Of a DNA stretch of 64,000 bases, positions 1 through 9,898 are shown piece by piece. The stretch is from NCBI RefSeq assembly GCF_005887095.1, contig NZ_PNCI01000019.1, forward strand, positions 62,001 to 126,000. The letters run 5' to 3'. Numbering within the stretch: position 1 is the first letter of the stretch; the number at the start of each line of letters is the position of its first letter. The position numbers and the translations under genes are program-made. The notes under the pieces are model-generated. The model was given only the letters and a program-made list of their open reading frames with translations, was not told where the DNA came from and did no database searches. The DNA comes from Pseudoalteromonas rubra. GTDB taxonomy: Bacteria > Pseudomonadota > Gammaproteobacteria > Enterobacterales > Alteromonadaceae.

Positions 1-1495
<1,495 letters not shown>

Positions 1496-1499
<4 letters not shown>

Positions 1500-2002
1500 A
1501 AATTGCATGCCCTGGCTAATGTGATTAGCGGATCTTTGCCCGCAGTGACTTGATTTAAAGGATAATAACACGGTCCCAGCTTGTCTGCATTGAGCAGTAT
1601 TAAGGTGCCCAGAATATCGACGTCGCTCGGTACATCGAAATAACACAAAATATCGCCCTTCGCGACCTGCTTTTTGCCATAGCTGTGTTGAATAAGGTGC
1701 TCTGTTTTTCGATATTCTGTCGGCAGCAACAGGTGCAGGAGTATCAGCAAACCAGTCTTGGTTCTGAGTACAAACTCGCAGCCCTGTTGACTGATTTTTT
1801 CAACTTTTGCCGGACAGGGGGCTAACACCATCGCTGCATTGAGCTTGACACAGACGCCCGGGCCTAGCATGCCGCTGGCAAATAAAGGCTCTGGGTGATG
1901 ACTGAGTGGATGTACTTTGCCTGTAAAGGGACTGGCAATGTGCATGATCGGATTGGCAATTTGCGCAATAGGTGCGTAATTAATCTGCTGTGATAAATGC
2001 AT
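1496..2002 (-). CDS. PTS EIIA-glucose (Crr)-like protein, divergent
   Basis: This 168-residue protein resembles EIIA-Glc: SPFTGKVHPL near the N-terminus, FASGMLGPGVCVKL, then a VLAPCPAKVEKI strand and LLILLHLLLP. His90 sits where the phospho-accepting histidine of Crr lies. The second conserved histidine of Crr (His75) is replaced by Cys75 by my hand alignment. No ptsH or ptsI is nearby, so it may be a stand-alone regulatory EIIA or a degenerate one. It overlaps the ACT-domain gene upstream (TGATG) and the yffB-like gene downstream, so it belongs to the dapE operon. Confidence 0.72.
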
Positions 2003-2382
2003 CAGACAAACAGGTATCCGTCTTTTTTGAGTGCTTTAATGGCGTCAGGAAGTTGTGCTTCTTTGACTAAAATATAGTCTGTGTCGTAGGTCGAAATCGA
2101 AAAAATTGAGACATTGGCGCTGGCCAAAACGCCGGAAATATTGGCCATGATACCGGTCAGAGAAAAACCCAGCGGACCAATGACTTCCAGTGCACGCCAA
2201 TTTGGTTCAGTTGCAAAGCTGTCAAATTGGAGTGTGCTTGGACAAACAATGGAAAGCTCTTCGGAGGTTTTTGCAATGAAAAATATCTCGGCGGACATCA
2301 CCTCTGCGGGCACAGCCTGCTCACTATCCAGACTATGGATGGTAAAATTGTGTGGCAATACCTGCAATGTTTGCTTCGACAT
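2002..2382 (-). CDS. ACT-domain protein (CASTOR/COG3603-like)
   Basis: A small cytoplasmic protein of 126 residues with two ACT-like halves. The C-terminal half has the typical run W-R-A-L-E-V-I-G-P-L-G-F-S-L-T-G-I, followed by ASANVSIFSISTYDTDYILVK, which marks the ACT_7 family. These domains generally bind amino acids, but the ligand here is unknown. It is the first gene of the visible operon that runs through the EIIA-like and ArsC-like genes into dapE, which fits a loose link to amino-acid metabolism. That link is an inference from position only. Confidence 0.8.
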   Translation of the reverse strand: MSKQTLQVLPHNFTIHSLDSEQAVPAEVMSAEIFFIAKTSEELSIVCPSTLQFDSFATEPNWRALEVIGPLGFSLTGIMANISGVLASANVSIFSISTYDTDYILVKEAQLPDAIKALKKDGYLFV

Positions 2383-2475
2383 ATCCGAGTCCTGACACCT
2401 GTGACTCTTTCATAGTATAGTCAAGCATGGCCAAAAGAAACCTTTTTCCGTTGACTACACACCTTGTTAAGTTGT

Positions 2476-2505
2476 AATTCGGAAAGCATGTATGCTTCCC
2501 GAATT
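2476..2505. terminator. inverted repeat after pta
   Basis: Two 15-base arms (AATTCGGAAAGCATG and its near reverse complement) meet at 2490/2491 with one internal mismatch. The hairpin lies 24 bases beyond the pta stop codon and before the ACT-domain gene. There is no run of T, so it may be a processing or attenuating hairpin rather than a classic terminator. Confidence 0.5.
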
Positions 2506-2528
2506 AGGTGACGAACCAGGTTGAGGTG

Positions 2529-4676
2529 TTACTGATCGTTTTGTCCCGCCTGAATAGCGGTCAGAGCAATCGTGTAAACAATATCATCAACCAGTGCACC
2601 GCGGCTAAGGTCGTTAACGGGCTTGCGCATACCTTGCAGCATGGGCCCTATGCTGATCAGATCGGCACTTCGCTGTACGGCTTTGTAAGTGGTGTTTCCA
2701 GTATTGAGGTCCGGGAATACAAATACCGTCGCTTTACCAGCTACTTTACTGTTTGGCGCTTTCTTACGTGCGACATTTTCCATAATGGCTGCGTCGTACT
2801 GTAGTGGCCCGTCGATATCCAAATCCGGTCGTTTTTCTTGCGCAATACGCGTTGCTTCACGCACCTTGTCGACATCGGCTCCCTGGCCAGATGTGCCGGT
2901 ACTATAGCTGATCATCGCCACTTTAGGCTCAATGCCGAATGCGGCGGCAGACTCCGCAGACTGAATTGCAATGTCTGCCAGTTGCTCAGCAGTGGGATCC
3001 GGGTTAATGGCACAATCACCATAAACCAGAACCTGATCAGGCAGCAGCATAAAGAATACAGAGCTGACCAGTGACGAGTCCGGGGCTGTTTTGATTAGCT
3101 GAAGTGGTGGACGAATGGTGTTCGCGGTAGTGTTGACTGCACCCGATACCAAACCGTCTACTTTGTCTTCGGCCAGCATCATGGTGCCCAGCACCACATT
3201 GTCTTGCAGTTGCTCTGCTGCCACAACTTCTGTCAGGCCTTTGTTTTTGCGCAGCTCAACCATAGGCGCTATGTACTTTTCAACCTCATCATTGGGGTCA
3301 AGAATGGTGACATTGTCATTAAGCTCCACCCCTTGCTGTGCGGCGATACGTTCGATTTCTTCTCTCTCACCCAGCAGCACTGTTTTGGCAATGCCTCGCT
3401 CACCACAGATAGCTGCGGCTTTAATGGTCCGAGGCTCGTTGCCCTCTGGCAGTACTATGGTCTTATTCGCTTTACGTGCTGAATCTGTCAGCAAGAAACG
3501 AAACGCCGGAGGCGATAACTTTCGGGTTCGGGCTACGCCCTGAGCCAGCGAGTCCAGCCAGTCGGCGTCAATATGATCGGCATTGTGTTGCTTCACTTTG
3601 TCGATGCGCTGTTCATCATCAGCAGGGACTTCCATGTTGAAGTTGTGCAATAACAATGAGGTACGCCAGGTATCTGCGGTGGTAGCCAGGATCGGTAGGC
3701 CCGTTGCCATGGCTTGTTCGCACAGCTCCATGATTTTGGCTTCTGGTTTGAATCCGCCAGTGAGCAAAATGGCACCCAGCTTTGTGCCGTTCATGGCACT
3801 CAAACAGCCCGCAACCAGAATATCGGAGCGGTCACCTGGCGTGACCAACAGGGCGCCTGGTGTAAAGTGATTGAGGATATTTGAGACGGTTCTGGCACAA
3901 AAGGTGACCCGTCTTAAACGGCGATGCGCCATGTCTCCGGCGTTGATCACTTCCGCGCCCAGATAGTTGCTCAGGTCAACCACACGTGGCGCAACCAGAT
4001 CAAAATCCCACGGAATAGCACCAAGCAACATAAACGGATGCTTACGGAAGATGGGCAAAGAAGCCAGCCTGTTTAGCTCATTCTCCAGTTGCTCCGGCTC
4101 ATGTTGGTCAACCAGATCGGCACGTGCCCGGCCATCTTCATCAAGTGGTGCATTGACTTTGTTAAAGATACAGCCTAATACCCGAGCGTGGTCGACGCCA
4201 CCATAGTTGCCGGCGGCAATTTCCAGGCGGTCTTCGAGTTGGTCATTGCTGTCGTTGCCCGGGGTGAGTACAAACACAATATCTGCACCGAGTGTCTGGG
4301 CGATCTCCCGGTTGACACGACCTGCGTAAGGCTGGCGACGTGTTGGCACCATGCCTTCGATAATTGCCACTTCACCCGGGTTAATGGCACTTTCAAAGCG
4401 CTCGACAATTTCTTCGAGCAAATCGTCGCCCTTGCCGTCGCCAATCATTTGTTCGGCATAGCTCAGCTCAAATGGTTTAGGCGGGGAAATAGAAGAACCC
4501 TGTTGTACAATCAAGGTTGATTTTTCCGGGCCTGTGTCTTCTTTTCGGGGCTGTGCTATGGGCTTAAAAAAATTAACCGCAACAGCTTTTTGTTCCAACG
4601 CGCGCACCAGACCAACCGACACGGACGTTAGGCCAACGCCGGTTGAAATAGGGATCAGCATAATACGACGGCTCAT
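2529..4676 (-). CDS. pta: phosphate acetyltransferase Pta
   Basis: Converts acetyl-CoA and phosphate to acetyl phosphate and CoA. At 715 residues it is the long form: an N-terminal P-loop/DRTGG region ([11 protein letters not shown] at about 14-24, DRSDILVAG in the middle) and a C-terminal PTA_PTB catalytic domain from about residue 395 ([60 protein letters not shown]). It lies three bases after ackA, so the two are co-transcribed. With AckA it gives the acetate overflow and fermentation route, which yields ATP when respiration is limited. Confidence 0.97.
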   Translation of the reverse strand: MSRRIMLIPISTGVGLTSVSVGLVRALEQKAVAVNFFKPIAQPRKEDTGPEKSTLIVQQGSSISPPKPFELSYAEQMIGDGKGDDLLEEIVERFESAINPGEVAIIEGMVPTRRQPYAGRVNREIAQTLGADIVFVLTPGNDSNDQLEDRLEIAAGNYGGVDHARVLGCIFNKVNAPLDEDGRARADLVDQHEPEQLENELNRLASLPIFRKHPFMLLGAIPWDFDLVAPRVVDLSNYLGAEVINAGDMAHRRLRRVTFCARTVSNILNHFTPGALLVTPGDRSDILVAGCLSAMNGTKLGAILLTGGFKPEAKIMELCEQAMATGLPILATTADTWRTSLLLHNFNMEVPADDEQRIDKVKQHNADHIDADWLDSLAQGVARTRKLSPPAFRFLLTDSARKANKTIVLPEGNEPRTIKAAAICGERGIAKTVLLGEREEIERIAAQQGVELNDNVTILDPNDEVEKYIAPMVELRKNKGLTEVVAAEQLQDNVVLGTMMLAEDKVDGLVSGAVNTTANTIRPPLQLIKTAPDSSLVSSVFFMLLPDQVLVYGDCAINPDPTAEQLADIAIQSAESAAAFGIEPKVAMISYSTGTSGQGADVDKVREATRIAQEKRPDLDIDGPLQYDAAIMENVARKKAPNSKVAGKATVFVFPDLNTGNTTYKAVQRSADLISIGPMLQGMRKPVNDLSRGALVDDIVYTIALTAIQAGQNDQ

Positions 4677-4679
4677 GAT

Positions 4680-5879
4680 TTAGTGCTCCTGTGCCAGTTG
4701 CGCGGCATCATGGGCAATGACCCATTCTTCATTCGTTGGGATCACCCATGCTTTGGTCGTATTGCCTGAGCGGGTAATTTCCCCCTGTTTGCCAAAGCGG
4801 GCATCGAGGTTTGCCTGCGCATCAATCTCCATCCCTAAAAAGCCGAGTTGTTCAACCACTTTTGCGCGGATCACATCTGAGTTTTCGCCAATACCACCGG
4901 TAAATACCAGCGCATCTACGCCACCCAGGGGCACTGCAAAGCTGGCAATTTGCTTAGCCAGGCGATAACAGAACATGTCCAGTGCTAAGGTAGCCTGGGG
5001 GTGTCCATCTGCGGCGGCTTCTTCAATGGTGCGGCAGTCATTCGACAATTCACTGATCCCCAACAAGCCACTTTGTTTGTTCAGCAAAGTATCGACCTGT
5101 TCAACACTGTAATCTAGCTGGTTAACCAGGTAGGAAAACAGGCCCGGATCGATATCACCGCTACGAGTACCCATGATCAGGCCCTCCAGTGGTGTCAGTC
5201 CCATGCTGGTATCGACCGATTTACCATCTTTTATTGCACAAACAGAGCAGCCGTTACCCAGGTGTGCGGTGATAATGCGAGAACTTTTTTGCTCAAGGCC
5301 TAATGCTTTGATGGCCTGAGTCGATACAAAATAGTGGCTGGTGCCATGGAAGCCATAGCGGCGGATCCCATGGGATTTGTAAAGCTCATAGGGGAGTGCG
5401 TAGAGGTACGCAGTAGGTGCCATGCTCTGGTGGAAGGCTGTGTCGAATACTGCGATCTGAGGTAAGTGACTGAATGCCTGAGTAGCAGCATCTATGCCCA
5501 GCAGGTTGGCTGGGTTGTGTAACGGAGCCAGATCGGCTGTTTTGACAATAGCCTGGCGCACAGTATCATCTATTAGTGCGGAATGTGTAAAGTGCTCACC
5601 GCCATGCACTACGCGATGACCGACTGCAACCAGTTCTTTATCCAACCCAAGGGACTTGACCAGTTCAACCAGTTTGTCGATAGCAACCTGGTGGGCGTCG
5701 CCAGCATTGAGTGTGACAACGTGTTTTTGGCCCTCATGCTTATATTTTATTTGCGGATCGCTTTCGCCGAGGCGTTCCGCGAGTCCAGAGAGGTGTTCCT
5801 GGGCGGTATTTGGGTCTATGATTGCGAACTTGAGGCTGGAGCTGCCACAATTGAGTACCAGAACATGGGAAGATGACAT
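4680..5879 (-). CDS. ackA: acetate kinase AckA
   Basis: Converts acetyl phosphate and ADP to acetate and ATP. The chosen start is the ATG at 5879 (MSSSHVLVLNCGSSSLKFA), which has a GGAT element seven bases upstream; a TTG seven codons earlier also keeps the frame but adds residues unlike the family. Family motifs are present: NCGSSSLKF, VGHRVVHGGEHF, FDTAFHQSM, YGFHGTSH, HLGNGCSVCAI, DTSMGLTPLEGLIMGTRSGDIDP and FTGGIGENS. It is the first gene of ackA-pta and is transcribed away from yfbV, the same arrangement as in E. coli. Confidence 0.97.
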   Translation of the reverse strand: MSSSHVLVLNCGSSSLKFAIIDPNTAQEHLSGLAERLGESDPQIKYKHEGQKHVVTLNAGDAHQVAIDKLVELVKSLGLDKELVAVGHRVVHGGEHFTHSALIDDTVRQAIVKTADLAPLHNPANLLGIDAATQAFSHLPQIAVFDTAFHQSMAPTAYLYALPYELYKSHGIRRYGFHGTSHYFVSTQAIKALGLEQKSSRIITAHLGNGCSVCAIKDGKSVDTSMGLTPLEGLIMGTRSGDIDPGLFSYLVNQLDYSVEQVDTLLNKQSGLLGISELSNDCRTIEEAAADGHPQATLALDMFCYRLAKQIASFAVPLGGVDALVFTGGIGENSDVIRAKVVEQLGFLGMEIDAQANLDARFGKQGEITRSGNTTKAWVIPTNEEWVIAHDAAQLAQEH

Positions 5880-6204
5880 AATGACTATCCGTTTTGACAA
5901 TAACTGTTATTGCGTATTAAGCTAAATGAAAAGGCGCATTTAGCTACATATTAGACTAAGGTATAATTGACGAGTATGAAGTTAATTTTACCCGATTTTT
6001 TTAAGAAACGTTAGGCCATCGGTATTGGTTTATCGTGATTTGTTGCTCGTTTTATTGATTGGAAACTAGGCAACGGTCGAGCGCAAGTAAGCAACAGGTT
6101 AATGATGTTGCTCCGCTTGACGAAATTGACCAAATGTAAGTTGTCAGTTGCCGTGTTAAGTTGATATAACGAGTAAAAATTTGCCCTTGCACCCGGGAGT
6201 TATG
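5880..6204. promoter_or_regulatory. ackA-yfbV divergent intergenic region
   Basis: This stretch of 325 bases has no credible gene. It must hold the divergent promoters for ackA (minus) and yfbV (plus). It is AT-rich; a TATAAT on the plus strand at 5962-5967 is a possible -10, but no convincing -35 stands at the right distance. I see no clear FNR box. Confidence 0.4.
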
Positions 6205-6648
6205 ATGCAGAAAAGTCTTATTTCACAAGTGCAACTTGGACGTCAGTACGCCAAAGAATGGCCAATGCGCAAGGAATTGACGCTGTTATTTCCCGAATTC
6301 AGAGTGATTAAAGCGACTGAATTTGCCTTGCAGGTGATGCCTGTGTTGGCAGTTATTTCGGTTTTTATTCAGACTTCGTACCTGGGAATGGCGTATCTTC
6401 CTCAGGCCATCACCATTGCTCTGTTCTTTTTGTCTTTGCCTGTACAGGGGTTGTTGTGGCTTGGTAAGCGGGCAGATACACGCCTGAATCCGGCGTTGAA
6501 TAGTTGGTACAAAGAGCTTTATCACAAAATGGTAGCCAATGGTTATCAGGCTGACGCGTCACGGGATCCCAAATACCGTGAGCTGGCAAAACTGCTCAAA
6601 GATATGTTTGAGAAAATGGATAAAGCATTTGCAAAAGAAAACCTCTGA
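6205..6648 (+). CDS. yfbV: UPF0208 inner-membrane protein YfbV
   Basis: A protein of about 147 residues that matches YfbV: GRQYAKEWPMRKEL, VIKATEFALQVMPVLAVI, then two membrane segments (about residues 38-57 and 62-83) and SLPVQGLLWLGKRA. In E. coli, YfbV limits the reach of MatP in the terminus macrodomain; the role here is inferred from homology. Two ATGs occur in tandem at 6202 and 6205. The second was chosen because GGGAG at 6195-6199 lies five bases before it. The stop codon sits inside the following terminator hairpin. Confidence 0.9.
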   Translation: MQKSLISQVQLGRQYAKEWPMRKELTLLFPEFRVIKATEFALQVMPVLAVISVFIQTSYLGMAYLPQAITIALFFLSLPVQGLLWLGKRADTRLNPALNSWYKELYHKMVANGYQADASRDPKYRELAKLLKDMFEKMDKAFAKENL

Positions 6649-6668
6649 CAGCTCAGAGGTTTTCTTTT
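6633..6668. terminator. bidirectional terminator, yfbV/rlmA
   Basis: A perfect 16-base stem (6633-6648 and 6653-6668) closes a CAGC loop. It is flanked by A-rich and T-rich arms, so it can serve yfbV on the plus strand and rlmA on the minus strand. The last codons and the TGA stop of yfbV lie in the left arm. Confidence 0.9.
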
Positions 6669-6697
6669 ATCTGGTATGAGTGTTGATGACAGCCCGG

Positions 6698-7501
6698 TCA
6701 GGACTTTTGATAGCGGGTTACCAAGAAAGAAAAGGTGACCTGGTGGGTTGGCGTTTGTTCCAGCGTTTGGTAGTGGCTCTCTTTGAACTTCCACGCGAAT
6801 GGGGTCATCTTGATCAGGTGCTTAACCACCTCTGTGGCCACTTGTTGTGTTTGCTCCAGATGACGCTGTTCCACTTCAACAAATCCTGATGGACAATCTG
6901 GCACGTCGTGCAGGCGAACGTCATCATAGATATGTTGTTTTAACTCATACAGGTGCTTAGGTCCCGGACTGACAACCAACAATTGTCCTTCGGGCTTTAG
7001 CAGACGAGCCATTTCCTCAGCAAACACGGGGGCAAACACACTCAACAGCACATCGGCCTGTTCTGCTGAAAATGGCGCATCTTTAATCGAAGCGACACTG
7101 AAGCGGACCTGAGGGTAGCGTTTTGCGGCGTATCTGATAGCTGGTTTAGAAATGTCCACACCAAACACCTGGCTGCACTCAGGTAGCGCGCTGGCAATGG
7201 CCTGAGTATAAAAGCCCTCTCCACATCCCATGTCTATGACAGACTCGCATGGCATCGCTGAAATAGTGTGTGCAAGATGAGTCTGTAAAAACTGATAGTG
7301 CTCGGTGGCAAAAAATGCACGCCGGGCTTGCACCATATCCAGATTATCACCAGGCTGGCGGGAGTTTTTAAACTGGACCGGAAGCAGGTTAACATACCCT
7401 TCTTTTGCCACATCAAACTGATGGTTGTGCTCACAACGAAGCGTCTTGTTTTGCTCAGCCAAAGGTGCCGAGCAAATGGGGCAGCGATAATGCAGCGTCA
7501 T
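6698..7501 (-). CDS. rlmA: 23S rRNA (guanine-745-N1)-methyltransferase RlmA
   Basis: SAM-dependent methyltransferase of 267 residues. The N-terminal zinc site reads CPICSAPL with a later CEHNHQFD (three Cys and a His), followed by the RlmA signature KEGYVNLLPVQ and KNSRQPGDN..M..AR..F. The SAM-binding motif is VIDMGCGEGFYT. Its start codon overlaps the stop of the upstream membrane-protein gene (ATGA), so translation is probably coupled. The family modifies G745 in helix 35 of 23S rRNA. Confidence 0.93.
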   Translation of the reverse strand: MTLHYRCPICSAPLAEQNKTLRCEHNHQFDVAKEGYVNLLPVQFKNSRQPGDNLDMVQARRAFFATEHYQFLQTHLAHTISAMPCESVIDMGCGEGFYTQAIASALPECSQVFGVDISKPAIRYAAKRYPQVRFSVASIKDAPFSAEQADVLLSVFAPVFAEEMARLLKPEGQLLVVSPGPKHLYELKQHIYDDVRLHDVPDCPSGFVEVEQRHLEQTQQVATEVVKHLIKMTPFAWKFKESHYQTLEQTPTHQVTFSFLVTRYQKS

Positions 7502-8151
7502 TTATCTAAGTAATCCCTATCATAAAAGGTTTTGACCCAGTGTGGTCGGTAGGTGATCAGTAAGGTGATGGCCATTCCGTTAAGCATGGCTTCCGGAAAC
7601 CACATGATGATCGCGTAAAAAATATAGTTGTCGACCAGCACAGGCCAGTCATAAAGTCCGATACTGAGGTAATACAGTGCACTTATCGCTATTTTACTGG
7701 CTGCTACCAGACCTCCACACAAAAATGCACAGACGAAGATATAGACGAAAAAGTGGCGGCTGAGAAAATGATAACAGAGTAAAAATAGACCATAGCTCAG
7801 ATAGACAGGTAGCAGGGCTGTAAACAGCCAGAATGTCCAAAAGTTATCGATGGGCATAGGGCCAAAGAAATAACTGAGCAAAGTAGCCAGCGTTGTGCAC
7901 AGCAGGCCCATATGCCAGCCAAGTGTGAGTGTCGCCGCAGTGATCCCCAAAATATGGATAGAAAGCTGCGGTAAAATACCAGCCTGGATCTGCCACAGCA
8001 GTGCCAGTACCAGCGCACAAGCCAGCACACCGGTTTGTCGTGCCGGCGTTTGCAGCAGTGCCTGATACTGGTGCTTATTGATACTCAGGGCAAACAAGCC
8101 CATGGCTACAAGAGCGGTAAACATATCGACTATAGAGCAAACGTTGCCCAT
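7498..8151 (-). CDS. ECF-type (CbiM-like, COG3235) membrane permease
   Basis: A very hydrophobic protein of 217 residues with six or seven predicted membrane spans. The region [18 protein letters not shown] contains the His of a CbiM-like metal or vitamin uptake S-component, and [15 protein letters not shown] near the end is typical of these proteins. No ATPase or T-component gene is adjacent, so the substrate is unknown. The start is uncertain: ATG at 8151 overlaps xthA by 22 bases, ATG at 8124 would avoid this, and neither has a strong ribosome-binding site. Confidence 0.65.
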   Translation of the reverse strand: MGNVCSIVDMFTALVAMGLFALSINKHQYQALLQTPARQTGVLACALVLALLWQIQAGILPQLSIHILGITAATLTLGWHMGLLCTTLATLLSYFFGPMPIDNFWTFWLFTALLPVYLSYGLFLLCYHFLSRHFFVYIFVCAFLCGGLVAASKIAISALYYLSIGLYDWPVLVDNYIFYAIIMWFPEAMLNGMAITLLITYRPHWVKTFYDRDYLDK

Positions 8152-8939
8152 ACTGGCGCATGATCAGAGGGCTTTTCGATACCACGCAGTTCATAATCAA
8201 TGTCGCTTTCGACACATTTGGCCATCAAAGGGGCTGTGGCCAGAACAACGTCGATGCGCAGGCCGCGATTGTCGTCGAATCCTTTAGAGCGATAGTCAAA
8301 CCAGGAATATTTATCACAGGCATCCGGGGTTAGTTCACGGAAGGTATCCTTGAGACCCCAGTCCAGTAAAGTCTGCAGCCATTCACGCTCTATTGGTTGG
8401 AATGAGCACTTACCAGTTTTCAGCCAGCGCTTACGGTTAGGCTCGCCAATGCCGATATCCAAATCAACAGGGGAAATATTGATATCACCCATGACTATCA
8501 GATTTTCGCCGTTATCTGCTGTTGTGTTCAGGTGGGTCATTAAATCAGCATAGAACTGACGTTTGTACGGAAACTTGGTTTCGTGATTAATGTTATCACC
8601 CTGGGGGAAGTAACCGTTCATCACCGTGACGTCTTCACCATTGTCACTTTCAAAGGTGCCGATGATCATCCGCTTCTGCGACTCTTCTGTATCTGTTGCA
8701 AACCCTTTTTGGATTAGCTTGGCTGGTTTTTTTGAGAGCAGTGCGACACCATAATGTGCTTTTTGACCGTGAAAATAGACATGGTAGCCCATTGCTTCAA
8801 CATCCGCGACGGGAAAGGCTTCGTCATGTACTTTGATCTCCTGCAATCCAATCACATCAGGTTGATGTTTGTCGATCAGGGCTTGTAGCTGGTGCAGGCG
8901 AGCGCGCAGGCCATTTATATTGAATGAGATAACTTTCAT
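8130..8939 (-). CDS. xthA: exodeoxyribonuclease III XthA
   Basis: Mg-dependent AP endonuclease and 3'-5' exonuclease of base-excision repair. The start [14 protein letters not shown] is the conserved N-terminus and gives 269 residues, close to E. coli XthA; codons further upstream are not family-like. Catalytic motifs seen are NING, LQEIK (metal-binding Glu), [17 protein letters not shown] (Asp and Asn) and the terminal SDHAP (Asp-His). The gene is upstream of, and overlaps, the ECF-type permease gene. Confidence 0.95.
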   Translation of the reverse strand: MKVISFNINGLRARLHQLQALIDKHQPDVIGLQEIKVHDEAFPVADVEAMGYHVYFHGQKAHYGVALLSKKPAKLIQKGFATDTEESQKRMIIGTFESDNGEDVTVMNGYFPQGDNINHETKFPYKRQFYADLMTHLNTTADNGENLIVMGDINISPVDLDIGIGEPNRKRWLKTGKCSFQPIEREWLQTLLDWGLKDTFRELTPDACDKYSWFDYRSKGFDDNRGLRIDVVLATAPLMAKCVESDIDYELRGIEKPSDHAPVWATFAL

Positions 8940-9176
8940 CGTTGTTGTTCTTAATTTGCATATAGTCAGTGACACTAAGTCTATCATTTTTGTCTGCATG
9001 AATGGAGGGGGAGGTGTGAATTTAGCTGGGTATGTTCGGCCCTCTAAGTGTTCTAAAAATTGGGAATTGTGACATCTAAAATTGTTAATGAATGCGAAAA
9101 TTGTAACGGCTTTAAAGCGCCTGATTAGGGAGTTGTGAATAGGCTATTAAATGATCAAGAAAGTTCATTTTTACCA

Positions 9177-9204
9177 TTTACACACTAAAACTTGTATATA
9201 TAAT
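9177..9204 (+). promoter_or_regulatory. sigma-70-like promoter of the small secreted-protein gene
   Basis: TTTACA (9177-9182) and TATAAT (9199-9204) are separated by 16 bases. They lie 30 bases before the ATG at 9235, which has a GGGG ribosome-binding element. This is the clearest sigma-70 match seen in the window. Confidence 0.6.
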
Positions 9205-9234
9205 GCGCATCAATTCGTTCATTTGGGGTAAATT

Positions 9235-9666
9235 ATGTTTAAGTCTCTCTCTCTTGTTACACTGATCTCGATTGCATCTTTTTCTGCTATTGCTGCACCA
9301 GTTGTGAGCGGTAACGCATCACCAGAATCTAAAGTATGCGCTATCGCGGCGGAACAAGGCCTGAGTGCTGCACGTGCATATGGAGCGAAGCACGGTGTAT
9401 TCGTATCACGTTTTTCTAAGACGCTTGAGTGTAACGGTGAAGACATCCGTTCATTTGCCAAACAGGCACAGGCTGAGTCTGCGAATACCGAAGCGAAAGT
9501 GAAACTTGTCGCTAAAAACAGCACTGTTGCAACTGAGCTTTGCCTAAAAGCAGCCAAAGAGGGGCTTTCCAGTCTGAGCAAACTTCGCCACCAGACACGT
9601 AACCTGAAGTGCAATGATTTACCAGTTAAGCAGTTTATTAAAAACATCAATAATACTGCTATCTAA
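9235..9666 (+). CDS. secreted small protein with two Cys-containing repeats (DUF3718-like)
   Basis: 143 residues. A signal peptide is clear (FKSLSLVTLISIASFSAIAA, cleavage probably after Ala20 or so). The mature part contains two related units: VCAIAAEQGLS...LECNGEDIRSFAK and LCLKAAKEGLS...LKCNDLPVKQFIK. Each has a pair of cysteines, so each could form one disulfide in the periplasm. The layout resembles the DUF3718 proteins of Shewanella and Pseudoalteromonas. No function is known. It has its own promoter and terminator, so it is monocistronic. Confidence 0.75.
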   Translation: MFKSLSLVTLISIASFSAIAAPVVSGNASPESKVCAIAAEQGLSAARAYGAKHGVFVSRFSKTLECNGEDIRSFAKQAQAESANTEAKVKLVAKNSTVATELCLKAAKEGLSSLSKLRHQTRNLKCNDLPVKQFIKNINNTAI

Positions 9667-9686
9667 ATACCCGCGATAAATGCAAT

Positions 9687-9712
9687 AAAAAGCCCGCACA
9701 GCGGGCTTTTTT
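9687..9712 (+). terminator. rho-independent terminator
   Basis: An 11-base stem (AAAAAGCCCGC, 9687-9697, and 9701-9711) with an ACA loop and a T run follows the small secreted-protein gene by 20 bases. Confidence 0.92.
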
Positions 9713-9898
9713 GATCTTGCCATAAATACACTTTAAGGGGAGCACAGGACGGTTCCCATGTAGTCCATATGCTTAAATGTAACCTCTGTATTAATTTGTT
9801 TCTCTTTTGTATTACATAAATGTTCTTAATATGTTTTTCATATGTTATAAAATGTTTGGTTATTACAAATATAATTAACACTATGGAGAAGAGGAAGA

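Noticed and set aside
9219..9650. A 143-codon frame antisense to the small secreted protein
   Set aside because: The plus-strand gene has promoter, ribosome-binding site, signal peptide and terminator; the reverse frame has none.
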